From contig JBBQPZ010000008.1 of assembly GCA_038216655.1 (NCBI GenBank), positions 62,001 through 126,000 on the forward strand: a DNA stretch of 64,000 nucleotides, written 5' to 3'. The notes beneath the pieces were generated by a model. The model did not search any database. It was given only the letters and a program-made list of their open reading frames with translations, and had not been told where the DNA came from. The position numbers were made by a program, and so were the translations under genes. Each line of letters starts with the position of its first letter. Position 1 is the stretch's first letter. Source of the DNA: JAFDWR01 sp038216655. Lineage in GTDB: Bacteria; Armatimonadota; Fimbriimonadia; Fimbriimonadales; Fimbriimonadaceae. Positions 26,616 to 34,567 of this stretch are shown here, piece after piece.

Positions 26616-26926
26616 AAGGGCGTCAGGCCGGCGAAGGTGTCCTGAGCTTCCGGAAGACTGCCAAACGACACGCAGTCGCAGGCATCTCCAAACTCCGCCC
26701 ACATCTGGTGCACACCCGGATGCTGATGTGCCTGTTGAATTGCCTCGACCGAATTCCACTCGAACACCTCGACAATCGTGCCGTCTTGGGCGCGGCCGAT
26801 GATCGGTACCCGATCCGTCGCGAATCCGAAGTCGCGCAGTCGTTGAACGTGTCCGCGCACGATCTCTTCCAGCGCGGCCTCCTTGCCCGGTTTAGCCTTA
26901 TAGCATGCGATGGATATCTGTCCCAT
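26612..26926 (-). CDS. Antibiotic biosynthesis monooxygenase-like (ABM/dimeric alpha-beta barrel) protein
   Basis: A 104-residue ferredoxin-like small protein. The start ISIACYKAKPGKEAALEEIV and the central IVEVFEWNSVEAIQQAHQHP fit the dimeric alpha-beta barrel family, which contains monooxygenases, haem-degrading enzymes and many uncharacterised members. No catalytic set is decisive. The ATG is 6 nt below TAGGAT. It converges on the second KimA-like gene with a 4-bp overlap. Confidence 0.75.
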   Translation of the reverse strand: MGQISIACYKAKPGKEAALEEIVRGHVQRLRDFGFATDRVPIIGRAQDGTIVEVFEWNSVEAIQQAHQHPGVHQMWAEFGDACDCVSFGSLPEAQDTFAGLTPF

Positions 26927-26932
26927 CCGCCT

Positions 26933-26938
26933 ATCCTA
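26933..26938 (-). promoter_or_regulatory. -10 box TAGGAT before the ABM-like gene
   Basis: TAGGAT lies 6 nt upstream of the ATG at 26926, in the 18-bp gap behind the glycoside hydrolase gene; probable leaderless start. Confidence 0.4.
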
Positions 26939-26944
26939 ACCGCT

Positions 26945-28189
26945 TCAGGGTCGAATCCGGAAGGGCACGTTGGCGGTTGCGGCCCCGCCGTGACCGTCGT
27001 AGACCCGGACGAACAGACGGTAGTTCCCGGGCGCGAGCCCCTCGATCTTCGCCCCCGTAAGTGAAGGATCGTGGATCGGCTTGTGCTCGTCCGGCAGCGC
27101 GGCTTCCTTCCCGCCTTCGGTCGTGGCCATCTCTCCCGTGACCGTCCACTGCACGCGCAGGAACTCCTTCTCGGGATCGCTCGCCTCCAAGCTCGCGGTC
27201 AACGTCTTCCCCACGGTGGTGTCCGCACCGTCTGAAAGGGTGAGCTTGTCGATGCGCGGGCAAAGGTTGGGGGCTGACCCACCTGACCAAATCTCGCGCA
27301 TCGTATCGGCGGCAGCAGTCCGTGCGCCGTCCGCGAGGAAGATCCCAAACCACGTCGCCGTGCCTTCCTTCTTATGCCCCCACAGAAAGGCATACGAACC
27401 AAGACACAGTTCAGCATGGTCGCCGACCACCTTCTGGTACGAGTCGCGGTATCGAGTCGCCTTATCCGTGCTCGACAGCTCGAAAGCCGCTCCCCAAGCA
27501 GTCTTGCCGCTCTCCCATGGACCCGGAGGGCCAAACTCGGTCAGCACGATCGGCTTCGTACCACCGCCCTTCTTGTAGCGCTCCACGAGCGAAGGTGCAC
27601 CAGCATAGCTGTTGATCCCTAGGACGTCGATCGCGGGACAATACTTCTCGACGCTCGGCACGCGCTGTCCGCCAAGCTCCGCGATCACCGTCATCGCCGG
27701 GTGGTTAGGGTCGATCCGCTTGGCGCGGACAGCAACTTCGTTGACCGCCTTCCACACCGCCGGATCGCTGGCGTCGCCATAAGCTTCCATCTCATTTCCG
27801 AACGCCCACATAAGGAGCGCGGGGTGGCCCTTGAACTTGCGGACCACCTCCTCGCAGCTCCGAATCTCGGCCTCTACCTTTACCGAGTCGTGGTAATCAA
27901 AGACATCCGAGTGGGGCAACCAAATTCCCGCGGTCACCATCAGCCCCCGCTTCTGGGCGTCATCAAGAACCTTCCCCAGGTTCTCGGCACCCCACGTGCG
28001 GAAGGAGTTCCCCCCAGACTTCACAAGGAGATCGCGATCGCCATCCCCCCCAACGCCGCGGATGAAGAACGGCTTCCCGTTGCGCAGTAACACGTAGCGT
28101 TCCCCCTGTTTCACGATCTGAACGGAGTTGGCGGGGAGCCGATTGGCTCCGGTTAGAACGAGGGCAAGCGCGGCGACAGTGGCGATCAT
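26945..28189 (-). CDS. Secreted glycoside hydrolase, GH2-like TIM barrel
   Basis: 414 residues. A signal peptide (about 1-20) precedes a beta/alpha barrel with FIRGVGGDG and NSFRTWG at the start, LLMWAFGNEME carrying the acid/base Glu and IVLTEFGPPG carrying the nucleophile Glu, the Glu pair of clan GH-A as in GH2. The last about 95 residues form a fibronectin/Ig-like beta domain (LSDGADTTVGKTLTASLEASDPEK onward, in part). Substrate is unknown; no sugar-binding module is obvious. A LacI-type operator lies 9-20 bp before the ATG, opposite the divergent lacI gene, so local control is very likely. Confidence 0.85.
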   Translation of the reverse strand: MIATVAALALVLTGANRLPANSVQIVKQGERYVLLRNGKPFFIRGVGGDGDRDLLVKSGGNSFRTWGAENLGKVLDDAQKRGLMVTAGIWLPHSDVFDYHDSVKVEAEIRSCEEVVRKFKGHPALLMWAFGNEMEAYGDASDPAVWKAVNEVAVRAKRIDPNHPAMTVIAELGGQRVPSVEKYCPAIDVLGINSYAGAPSLVERYKKGGGTKPIVLTEFGPPGPWESGKTAWGAAFELSSTDKATRYRDSYQKVVGDHAELCLGSYAFLWGHKKEGTATWFGIFLADGARTAAADTMREIWSGGSAPNLCPRIDKLTLSDGADTTVGKTLTASLEASDPEKEFLRVQWTVTGEMATTEGGKEAALPDEHKPIHDPSLTGAKIEGLAPGNYRLFVRVYDGHGGAATANVPFRIRP

Positions 28190-28197
28190 GAGTTCTC

Positions 28198-28209
28198 CGA
28201 AACGTTTCG
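28198..28209. promoter_or_regulatory. LacI-family operator CGAAACGTTTCG at the glycoside hydrolase gene
   Basis: A perfect 12-bp palindrome identical to the one before lacI (28353-28364). It lies between a possible -10 (TAGAGT, 28214-28219 minus strand) and the ATG, so a bound repressor would block initiation or early elongation. Confidence 0.75.
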
Positions 28210-28330
28210 TATTACTCTACACCGCCATTTGCCCGACAACCAACCTGACAGAGAGTGATCTCGGACCTCAAGGGAGCAATAATCATGCATAACAAGTAAA
28301 AATGCTGGCCTAAATCGCCAAATCCTCCCA

Positions 28331-28336
28331 TATACT
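28331..28336 (+). promoter_or_regulatory. -10 box TATACT of lacI-type gene
   Basis: TATACT lies 35 nt before the ATG at 28372, with the double operator between it and the Shine-Dalgarno. This promoter has a real leader, unlike many others here. Confidence 0.5.
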
Positions 28337-28340
28337 GCTT

Positions 28341-28364
28341 GAAAACGTTTCGCGAAACGTTTCG
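28341..28364. promoter_or_regulatory. Tandem LacI-family operators
   Basis: GAAAACGTTTCG (28341-28352, one half imperfect) is directly followed by the perfect palindrome CGAAACGTTTCG (28353-28364). Both are downstream of TATACT and upstream of the start codon, which points to negative autoregulation. Confidence 0.75.
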
Positions 28365-28371
28365 GAGCAGA

Positions 28372-29397
28372 ATGTCAACCACGATCAAGGACATCGCTAA
28401 GAAGCTCAATATCTCGGTGAGCACCGTGAGCTATGCCCTGAACGGCGGCCCGCGGTCGGTCCCCGACGACGTCCGGCAACGCGTAGTCACGACCGCTCGC
28501 GAACTCAATTACCGCCCGAATCGCATGGCCCGGGCCATGATCACCGGTCGAAGCCACACGATCGGGATCGTCCCTCCGCAGGTCGGTAACGACGTCTTCC
28601 TCGGCCCTCACTTGCAACTCGCGATGAACGGCATCGCCAACGAGGCGTGGCGCCTCCATCAGGATTTGCTCCTCTTCACCCGCTGCGAAGTCTCGGCCTA
28701 TGAGGAGATGCTCTCGATCGTCCTCGATGGCCGTGTGGACGGCGTCATCTTCATCGCCCCCCAGTTCAACCACCAGGCGGTAGAACTCGCCACCTCCCTC
28801 CACCTTCCCTGTGCCGCCCTTTCCGGCGTGCCCCTCGGCGGCGTAACCTCTTACTCGGTCGACAACGATAAAGGTATCCGAATGGCGCTTGAGCACCTGG
28901 CCAGCCTAGGGCACCGCAAGATCGCCCACGTCACCGGTCGGCTGGACATGCAGGACTCGGTCTCCCGTCTGCAGGGCTATCTCGGATTCATCAAGGACCA
29001 CCGCCTCGAATATCGCGACGAATGGGTCGTGAATGGCCAGTTCCTCATTGAAGGCGGTCGGAACGCCTTCAGAACCCTCATGGCCCTCGACGATCGCCCA
29101 ACCGCGATCATGTGCGCGAACGACGAAATGGCGATCGGCGCCCTCCTCGAAGCTCACACCATGGGGGTGAAGGTCCCGGACGATGTGAGCATCGTCGGCT
29201 TCGACATGACCGAAGGCAGCGGCAATGTGTTCCCGCCGCTCACCACCGTCCGTCAACCCATCATCGAAATGGGCGCGGCCGCCGTTCGCGCCGTTGTCGG
29301 CGTGATTACCGGCAAAGACCGCGACCCCGACCAAGTTTTCTCTCCGGAGCTCATTGTCCGAGCCTCCACATCCCATCCAACGAAGGAGCCATCATGA
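28372..29397 (+). CDS. LacI-family transcriptional regulator
   Basis: 341 residues. The helix-turn-helix (IKDIAKKLNISVSTVSYALNG, residues 4-24 region) and the hinge helix RPNRMARAM are followed by a periplasmic-binding-protein-like effector domain with VDGVIFIAP, SLGHRKIAHVTG and DVSIVGFDM. An in-frame ATG 33 bp upstream lies inside the operator, so the ATG at 28372 with CGGAG in front is preferred. The gene is divergent from the glycoside hydrolase and overlaps the DUF1559 pilin gene by 4 bp. It probably controls both by sugar-dependent release from CGAAACGTTTCG. Confidence 0.93.
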   Translation: MSTTIKDIAKKLNISVSTVSYALNGGPRSVPDDVRQRVVTTARELNYRPNRMARAMITGRSHTIGIVPPQVGNDVFLGPHLQLAMNGIANEAWRLHQDLLLFTRCEVSAYEEMLSIVLDGRVDGVIFIAPQFNHQAVELATSLHLPCAALSGVPLGGVTSYSVDNDKGIRMALEHLASLGHRKIAHVTGRLDMQDSVSRLQGYLGFIKDHRLEYRDEWVVNGQFLIEGGRNAFRTLMALDDRPTAIMCANDEMAIGALLEAHTMGVKVPDDVSIVGFDMTEGSGNVFPPLTTVRQPIIEMGAAAVRAVVGVITGKDRDPDQVFSPELIVRASTSHPTKEPS

Positions 29398-29900
29398 AAT
29401 CCAAGTCCGCAGCCTTTACTCTTATCGAGTTGCTCGTCGTCATCGCGATCATCGCGATCCTTGCCGCCATTCTCTTCCCGGTTTTCGCCCAAGCCAAAGC
29501 CGCCGCAAAGAACGCCAAGACCATCAGCAACCAAAAGCAGATCGGACTTGGATTTGCGCTCTACCACGGCGACAACGACGACTACTATCCGCCCGCCGGA
29601 ACCATGAACGGGAACGGCGCTTCTTGGGGCACGGGTGCCTGCAGCGCCGGTGCCCACGGTTGTCCGAGCTGGGACACCCTTATCTATCCGTACATCAAGA
29701 CGATCGGTCTCGACGGATCGGATTTCGACCGAACGACCGCGATGTTTGACCCGGATTTCGGCAACTACAAGCGATCGTACCGAGTCGCCGCCAATGTGGT
29801 CCGCGGTTGGGCGGGCGTCAACACCTGGGATGGCCAAGACTACGGCTTCTCGCCGACCGTCGCCACGAGCACCCTCAACCCGCGGGCACGATCCTCTTGA
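29394..29900 (+). CDS. Type IV pilin-like DUF1559 protein, N-terminal part (frameshifted)
   Basis: The start overlaps the lacI stop (ATGA) and has an AAGGAG site. The product begins with a classic prepilin leader and methylation motif (FTLIELLVVIAIIAILAAIL), followed by FPVFAQAKAAAKNAK and the DUF1559 region with KQIGLGFALYHGDNDDYYPP. The frame ends at 29900 after an unnatural tail (NPRARSS). The expected continuation PAGTILLTEQRNP is in the next frame from about 29880, so one base (probably a C in AACCCGCG) is missing. Either the gene is broken, or the base is lost in the data. These secreted pilin-like proteins often follow LacI regulators in this type of genome. Confidence 0.8.
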   Translation: MKSKSAAFTLIELLVVIAIIAILAAILFPVFAQAKAAAKNAKTISNQKQIGLGFALYHGDNDDYYPPAGTMNGNGASWGTGACSAGAHGCPSWDTLIYPYIKTIGLDGSDFDRTTAMFDPDFGNYKRSYRVAANVVRGWAGVNTWDGQDYGFSPTVATSTLNPRARSS

Positions 29901-30262
29901 CCGAGCAGCGCAACCCCGCCGTATACAACTGCACCTGGTGGCCGGGCGCGGCGAGCTGGGAGTGCGGCGTCTGGTGGGCCCGAGCAGCCAACACGCTCTC
30001 CAACGATGACCCCGTTTCCTGGAACGGCGATACCGACCCGAAGATTCGGTACACCGATGGCGTCGACTTTAGCCGTGCGGATCAGGCGAACTATCTCTTC
30101 ACTGACCTTCACGTGAAGGGCAAGGGCAAGGGTTACATCTTCCCTGGCTATCAGAAGCGCAAGGATATGAACTCCGCCGTCGACAACACCCTCAAGGGTG
30201 TGTGTCTCGACGCGGATCCCTTCAAGCCCAGCGCCAACGACTGCACGCTTCCCCAACAGTAG
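29880..30262 (+). pseudogene. C-terminal part of the frameshifted DUF1559 pilin-like protein
   Basis: The frame carrying PAGTILLTEQRNPAVYNC, then WARAANTLSNDDPVSWN and NYLFTDLHVKGKGKG, the usual C-terminal end of DUF1559 proteins, and ending PSANDCTLPQQ. It has no start of its own with a ribosome site and lines up exactly with the truncation at 29880-29900. Restoring one base would give a single protein of about 289 residues. Confidence 0.7.
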
Positions 30263-30270
30263 ATCCCCTC

Positions 30271-30296
30271 AGCGGGGCCGGTTCGCCGGCCCCGCT
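30271..30296 (+). terminator. Very stable UUCG hairpin after the pilin-like gene
   Basis: An 11-bp perfect stem AGCGGGGCCGG / CCGGCCCCGCT closed by TTCG, 8 bp behind the stop. There is no T-run after it, and the next gene starts only 4 bp later, so it may protect an mRNA end or adjust the ratio of two genes rather than terminate. Confidence 0.5.
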
Positions 30297-30299
30297 CAG

Positions 30300-30575
30300 A
30301 TGCAAATGAAGAACCCCATTCCAACCCCACTGATCATCGCTGCCGTCGTCATCGCCGTAGCGCTTGGCGGCTTCCTCATTTACAAAGGCGGTGCTGGGCC
30401 CGCCGAGTTTGAGGCGCCCAAGACCTCCAAGCTCGTCCCCCAAGGCATCTGGGACAAGATGACCCCGGCCCAACAAGCGGCGTCGAAAGCCCAGGGCTAC
30501 GCTCCCGGCGAGGTAAAGCAAACCGGCGGCCCATCGGGAATTCCAACCGCCCCACCCCCCGGCATTGCCCGCTAG
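30300..30575 (+). CDS. Small membrane-anchored protein of unknown function
   Basis: 91 residues from ATG 30300 (89 from the alternative ATG at 30306). One transmembrane helix (about 10-27, PLIIAAVVIAVALGGFLIYKGG in part) is followed by a short polar and Pro/Gly-rich tail with PQGIWDKMTPAQQAASKAQGY. No family recognised. It lies directly behind the hairpin after the DUF1559 gene, so it likely belongs to the LacI-controlled unit. Confidence 0.65.
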   Translation: MQMKNPIPTPLIIAAVVIAVALGGFLIYKGGAGPAEFEAPKTSKLVPQGIWDKMTPAQQAASKAQGYAPGEVKQTGGPSGIPTAPPPGIAR

Positions 30576-30652
30576 CGGTTTAGGACATCCCGCCGGTGGA
30601 GGGGAAAGTTTCAAACTCTTATCAAACGAACGCTTCCGGGAGCTGATGGGCG

Positions 30653-30658
30653 GATAAT
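30653..30658 (+). promoter_or_regulatory. -10 box GATAAT
   Basis: GATAAT ends 5 nt before the ATG at 30664; leaderless-type spacing. Confidence 0.4.
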
Positions 30659-30663
30659 GGGCC

Positions 30664-31191
30664 ATGAATTCAGCTCTCGTTGCCCCGGTACCGGCAAAGC
30701 CGAGGACCTATCGAGGGTTAGCGATAGCCATCCTCCTCTTTGACTTGGGGTTGCTCGCTTGGGGCGCTTGGTTGCTAACGAGACCACCAAGATTGTGGGA
30801 GCACTACTTCGGGATCAGTGTGGTTGGCAGGAAGGGAGCCAGCGACGACATTCTTGCCGCTTGGGACTCTGGGAAGATCGATAGCAAGCCGCTGAGGCTT
30901 CAGATTAACCGCGCTTCCGATACCTTCGTGCTTCAGGTCGAGGGCCATCGAATGGCCGGCAGTTGCCGACAAGTCGGTGGCGCACTTGAGATGTCAACCG
31001 AGCAAGTCGATGGGAAAGCCGTGGACTTCGAGCGGAACGGTAGCGGCAAACTCGGCTGGATTCCTCATGCGATGGCGCTGAAGGTTTTGGAGGATGGCGA
31101 CCTGTTGATGAGCGGATCGACTATGCCTGGCACAGGACCTTTATCGGGCGACCTGATATTCAGTTTCCATCCTATCGGCGAAGTTCGCTAG
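30664..31191 (+). CDS. Hypothetical membrane-anchored protein
   Basis: 175 residues. One N-terminal transmembrane helix (about 20-41, rich in Leu, Gly and Trp) is followed by an extracytoplasmic domain predicted mainly beta (RLQINRASDTFVLQVEG, GDLLMSGSTMPGTG). I do not recognise a family. It converges on the frameshifted gene on the other strand with an 18-bp gap. The function is unknown. Confidence 0.6.
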   Translation: MNSALVAPVPAKPRTYRGLAIAILLFDLGLLAWGAWLLTRPPRLWEHYFGISVVGRKGASDDILAAWDSGKIDSKPLRLQINRASDTFVLQVEGHRMAGSCRQVGGALEMSTEQVDGKAVDFERNGSGKLGWIPHAMALKVLEDGDLLMSGSTMPGTGPLSGDLIFSFHPIGEVR

Positions 31192-31209
31192 ACAAATTAA
31201 AATTTCCAG

Positions 31210-31737
31210 TCAGGGTGAAAGTGGGAGACTTTCAAGCCATACGTTCTTGAAGGTGATCCAGGTATACGGGCTGGCCTCGATCTCGACGCGGCCAAGGTTT
31301 GCTAGGGAGCCCAGGAAGGCGTATTCCCGAGATTCCGGGGAGCCATTGGTCCAAGCGGCACTTTCCATCGCCCGCCCCTTTTGGTCGTAAGCGTAAACTA
31401 CGAACCCTTCGCTCCTCATTGGATGAGCGAAGGTGAATCTAATGAAGAGGTGCGAACGCCCGGGATATTCATTGAATTTCATTGTCCGCGCGCCGCTCAG
31501 CGGAATGCCGAATCGCTTCGTAATCTTTCCGGCGCTGAACTTGGTTCGGCTTATCACGTGCCACGGACCGTCAGCCATCCCAACCGAGATATCCGCCTTC
31601 TTCTGGTTTTCCTTTGGAATGAAGGGGAATCCTGAAAATGAGGCGTCGTCGTACTTGTACAAACGTGTAACTTCGAAAAAGTCGCCATAGTTCTTGGCTT
31701 CGACAATGTCCTCGCTCAGAGGGAGCCGGAGGGCCAT
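31210..31737 (-). CDS. Hypothetical exported protein, C-terminal part of a frameshifted gene
   Basis: 175 residues from the first ATG, but the frame is open back to 31833 without any start: it reads GGSKGFEGVPKSERYVVATF before the ATG. That stretch joins naturally to the upstream fragment at 31814-31999 if one G is removed from the GGGGG run at about 31831. The visible domain is beta-rich, with WHVISRTKF, FIRFTFAHP and YAFLGSLANLGRVEIEASP. No family recognised. If joined, the protein would have about 262 residues with a signal peptide. Confidence 0.6.
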   Translation of the reverse strand: MALRLPLSEDIVEAKNYGDFFEVTRLYKYDDASFSGFPFIPKENQKKADISVGMADGPWHVISRTKFSAGKITKRFGIPLSGARTMKFNEYPGRSHLFIRFTFAHPMRSEGFVVYAYDQKGRAMESAAWTNGSPESREYAFLGSLANLGRVEIEASPYTWITFKNVWLESLPLSP

Positions 31738-31813
31738 TGGTGGCCAGTACTTGGCGGAACCTGGCGAAAGGATGAAGGTCGCGACAACATATCGCTCAGA
31801 TTTAGGGACGCCC

Positions 31814-31999
31814 TCAAAACCTTTTGATCCCCCTCAGAATATTGGTCGGCTCCCCCGTCGGTAGCCAACTCCTTGAGGGCGAACCACCTGCTATCTTGGC
31901 GATTCGAAGATGGTGGAAGCGTCCGAAACTCACCTCTGCCCCAGCAGGAACAGTTCGAATCGCCGGGAGCATTGTGACCAAAGCCGCGAGGATCAACAT
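31814..31999 (-). pseudogene. N-terminal fragment of the same frameshifted exported protein
   Basis: The fragment starts MLILAALVTMLPAIRTVPAGA, a good signal peptide, 6 nt below TATAGT, and ends at a TGA just after a five-G run (about 31831-31835 region). The sequence continues in the next frame into the gene at 31210-31737. The good promoter, signal peptide and exact homopolymer location argue for a recent frameshift or a sequencing error. Confidence 0.55.
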
Positions 32000-32005
32000 A
32001 CGTCA

Positions 32006-32011
32006 ACTATA
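32006..32011 (-). promoter_or_regulatory. -10 box TATAGT
   Basis: TATAGT is 6 nt upstream of the ATG at 31999, supporting that ATG as the true start of the frameshifted gene. Confidence 0.5.
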
Positions 32012-32074
32012 CAGGCCCCGACGGGATCACGCCGGACCTTCAACGTTTCAGCGCCCGATGACCGGACGTACTTT

Positions 32075-32152
32075 CCATCACCTCCATCACCTCCATCACC
32101 TCCATCACCTCCATCACCTCCATCACCTCCATCACCTCCATCACCTCCATCA
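32075..32152. repeat. 9-bp tandem repeat (CCATCACCT)n
   Basis: Eight exact copies of CCATCACCT from 32075 to 32146 and a partial ninth, then degenerate ccatca units to about 32205. It lies in the 254-bp gap between the frameshifted gene and the MFS gene. Because the unit is a multiple of three every frame is open, but no start or ribosome site makes it coding. A variable-number tract is likely. Confidence 0.9.
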
Positions 32153-32253
32153 AGAGGGTTTGCTCGATTCCATCAACTCCATCAGGAGATTTCAGTTCCA
32201 TCAAAACCTAGGGACCTTGCGGGAATGGCTCCCGCTCTGGCAGAGTAGTGCGG

Positions 32254-33597
32254 ATGACCACCTCCCCGGCGGCGCTGCCGAAGAGATTTCTTGAATTCAC
32301 GGGTTACCAGTGGGCGGTGCTCTTTGCCGCCTGGCTCGGGTGGGGGTTCGATGTCTTCGACGGGCTCCTCTTCAACTACGTGGCCCCCGTCTGCGTCCCT
32401 ACCCTGCTCCACATCCCCCTCAACACGCCGGAAGCCAAATCCGCTGCCCTGACCTGGACCGGCATCCTCACTTCGCTCCTGCTGATCGGCTGGGCGTTGG
32501 GCGGCATCATCTTCGGGCGGATCTGCGACCGCATCGGACGCACACGAACCCTGCTTCTGACGATGGCGATGTTCGCCATCGGCACCGCCCTCTGCGCGGT
32601 CGCCACGAACATTTACATGCTTGCTTTCTTCCGCCTCATCGCCAGCCTCGGCATCGGTGGCGAATGGGCGGCCGGGGCTTCGATGGTCGCCGAGATCGTC
32701 CCCGAAAAGCGCCGCGTAGAAGCAGGCGCACTCCTCTACACTTCGGCACCCGCCGGTCTATTCCTCGCGACGTTCCTCGTACACCTGATTCAAGGCGGGG
32801 CGTTTAAGTCCGCCCCCGAGATCGGCTGGCGCTACGTGTTCCTGTGCGGCTTGATCCCGGCGGGGGTCGCCCTGCTCGTCCGGCTGTTCATCAAGGAGCC
32901 CGAACGGTGGAAAGCCGCCTGCGACAATGCAAATCCACCGCGCCTGGCCGAGTTGTTCTCGCCCGAGTTCCGCCGCATCACCTTGAGCGGATTCGCGATG
33001 GCGCTCGTCGCGCTGATCATGTGGTGGAGCTGCAACGCGTTCATCCCCACCGTCGCGACCGGACTCGCCCAGACGACGGCCAAGCTCCAGAATCTCAGCA
33101 AAGACGCTACGCAAGGAATGGTCGAGAGCTGGAAGGCGCTCGCGACCAACTGCTTCAACCTCGGCGGACTCGTGGGCACTCTTCTCACGATTCCGATTGC
33201 TAAGAAGCTCGGCCGCAAGCCGATGTATCTGATCTACTTCCTCGGCTCCGCCGCGGCGATCATGGCCACCTTCGGCCTCCCGCTGGATCCGCACGACCGA
33301 CTCTACATGTACTTCCTGATCGGCCTCTCCGTGTTCGGAATCTTCGGGAGCTTCACGTTCTATCTACCGGAGCTCTTCCCCACCCGGCTTCGTGCGACCG
33401 GAGCGGGCTTTTGCTACAACGGCGGCAGGATCATCGCCTCGATCGGCCCGTTCGTGGTGGGCGCGATCGCGGCTCGAGGCACCAGCGGCCTCTCCGCCGC
33501 CATGGCGGTGCTATTTTACGTCGGCTTCGTCCCGATCGCCGGTTTGATGCTCTTGCCCTACGTACTCGAGACCAAAGGCAAAGTCTTGGCCGACTGA
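32254..33597 (+). CDS. MFS transporter (metabolite:H+ symporter type)
   Basis: 447 residues from ATG 32254 (an in-frame GTG at 32248 is possible). There are twelve predicted helices. The loop motif GRICDRIGRTR follows helix 2, GIGGEWAAGASMVAEIVPEKRR is in helices 4-5, and FYLPELFPTRLRATGAGFCYN matches the second-half signature of the sugar/carboxylate symporter subgroups. Proximity to the hydroxyproline genes at 34764-39439 makes an amino-acid or organic-acid substrate plausible; this is inference. Confidence 0.85.
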   Translation: MTTSPAALPKRFLEFTGYQWAVLFAAWLGWGFDVFDGLLFNYVAPVCVPTLLHIPLNTPEAKSAALTWTGILTSLLLIGWALGGIIFGRICDRIGRTRTLLLTMAMFAIGTALCAVATNIYMLAFFRLIASLGIGGEWAAGASMVAEIVPEKRRVEAGALLYTSAPAGLFLATFLVHLIQGGAFKSAPEIGWRYVFLCGLIPAGVALLVRLFIKEPERWKAACDNANPPRLAELFSPEFRRITLSGFAMALVALIMWWSCNAFIPTVATGLAQTTAKLQNLSKDATQGMVESWKALATNCFNLGGLVGTLLTIPIAKKLGRKPMYLIYFLGSAAAIMATFGLPLDPHDRLYMYFLIGLSVFGIFGSFTFYLPELFPTRLRATGAGFCYNGGRIIASIGPFVVGAIAARGTSGLSAAMAVLFYVGFVPIAGLMLLPYVLETKGKVLAD

Positions 33598-33598
33598 C

Positions 33599-33844
33599 CT
33601 ACTCGACGTTGTATTCCCGCGCCTCTTCCGTTTCCAAATAGGCGCGGGCCAACTCAAGGGTATCCCCCGGTTCCCAGAGGAACCCTCGCTCATTCACGAC
33701 CCAGAACTGATAGCCGTCGAAGCTCAAGGGAGCGAAATCCACGATGCGAAACTTGCCGTGCGTTTCGAGCACCTCATAGCGCCCGGGCAGTGAGTTGAGA
33801 TTCCTTACCGATTCCGAGGCGCCGGGATAATTATCGTTTCTCAT
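33599..33844 (-). CDS. Small hypothetical protein
   Basis: 81 residues, acidic and soluble, with YEVLETHGKFRIVDFAPLSF and a C-terminal helix ELARAYLETEEAREYNVE. No family recognised. It ends 1 bp from the MFS stop on the opposite strand and begins 18 bp after the HAD gene stop, so it is probably co-transcribed with the HAD gene. A TAGAAC box 7 nt upstream of the ATG may serve a separate start. Confidence 0.6.
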   Translation of the reverse strand: MRNDNYPGASESVRNLNSLPGRYEVLETHGKFRIVDFAPLSFDGYQFWVVNERGFLWEPGDTLELARAYLETEEAREYNVE

Positions 33845-33862
33845 CCGCCTAGTTCTACGCCG

Positions 33863-34528
33863 TCACAGCGTCGAGGGATCGAGATTCCGAAGATCCCCGA
33901 TCGACTCGATGGTCACGTCCGTCTTGGGATATTGCGCGACAAGGTCCATGTCCAAGGCGTAATGGCCCTGCCGAACAAATACCGTCGTCACACGCTCCTT
34001 CCAAATCTCCTTCACCGCGGTCAAAATTCGGATCTTGTCGTCCACCAGCACGTAGTGCTCGGCGGGAAGCTCCGCCTCGACCTGTGCAAGTTCGTGCTCT
34101 TTGTGGATGTAAATGAGCGCCCTCTCCTCGACCGCGTCAAAAAGTCCCGAACGAATGATCTTCCAAGGCTGAAACACGACGTCGCCGTCCGACAGAATCG
34201 CGGTAAGCCCATGCGACCGCACGTGCCAGATCGCTTCCTTCGCTCCCGGATAAACGCGGTCCGGAAATGGGTAGCCCAGCAGGAACGAAGAGATCTTGAT
34301 GAAGTCCCGATCCTGCGGGTTCTCCGATCGAAACCTCTGAAGAGCACCGAGATAGTCTGCGTAGCCGCGCTCCTTGCGAAGGTCCTCGAAGAAGATCCAA
34401 TAGCGGGTCGCGCACTCCTCGCCGACCGCTTCCCGGAGGTGGTCCTTCAGATCGGCGGTCACGCGGTCGTTGTTGAGCAGCGTGTTGTCGACGTCGAACA
34501 GAAACACCCTGCGCGCAGGCGAACTCAT
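33863..34528 (-). CDS. HAD-superfamily hydrolase
   Basis: 221 residues. The catalytic FLFDVDNTLL (DxDxT) is at residues 9-18, and AILSDGDVVFQPWKI and YVLVDDKIRILTAV provide the later HAD motifs, with a helical cap between. The fold is a phosphatase type; the substrate is unknown. It is not obviously part of the hydroxyproline pathway. The ATG is 6 nt below TAACAT. Confidence 0.85.
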   Translation of the reverse strand: MSSPARRVFLFDVDNTLLNNDRVTADLKDHLREAVGEECATRYWIFFEDLRKERGYADYLGALQRFRSENPQDRDFIKISSFLLGYPFPDRVYPGAKEAIWHVRSHGLTAILSDGDVVFQPWKIIRSGLFDAVEERALIYIHKEHELAQVEAELPAEHYVLVDDKIRILTAVKEIWKERVTTVFVRQGHYALDMDLVAQYPKTDVTIESIGDLRNLDPSTL

Positions 34529-34534
34529 TCGGCC

Positions 34535-34540
34535 ATGTTA
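34535..34540 (-). promoter_or_regulatory. -10 box TAACAT before the HAD gene
   Basis: TAACAT lies 6 nt upstream of the ATG at 34528; probable leaderless start. Confidence 0.4.
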
Positions 34541-34567
34541 CTCCCCGCCTCACCTGTAACTTTTTGA

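Noticed and set aside
32030..32250. Coding histidine- or proline-rich repeat protein
   Set aside because: The 9-bp repeat keeps all frames open by period; there is no start signal and no domain on either side.
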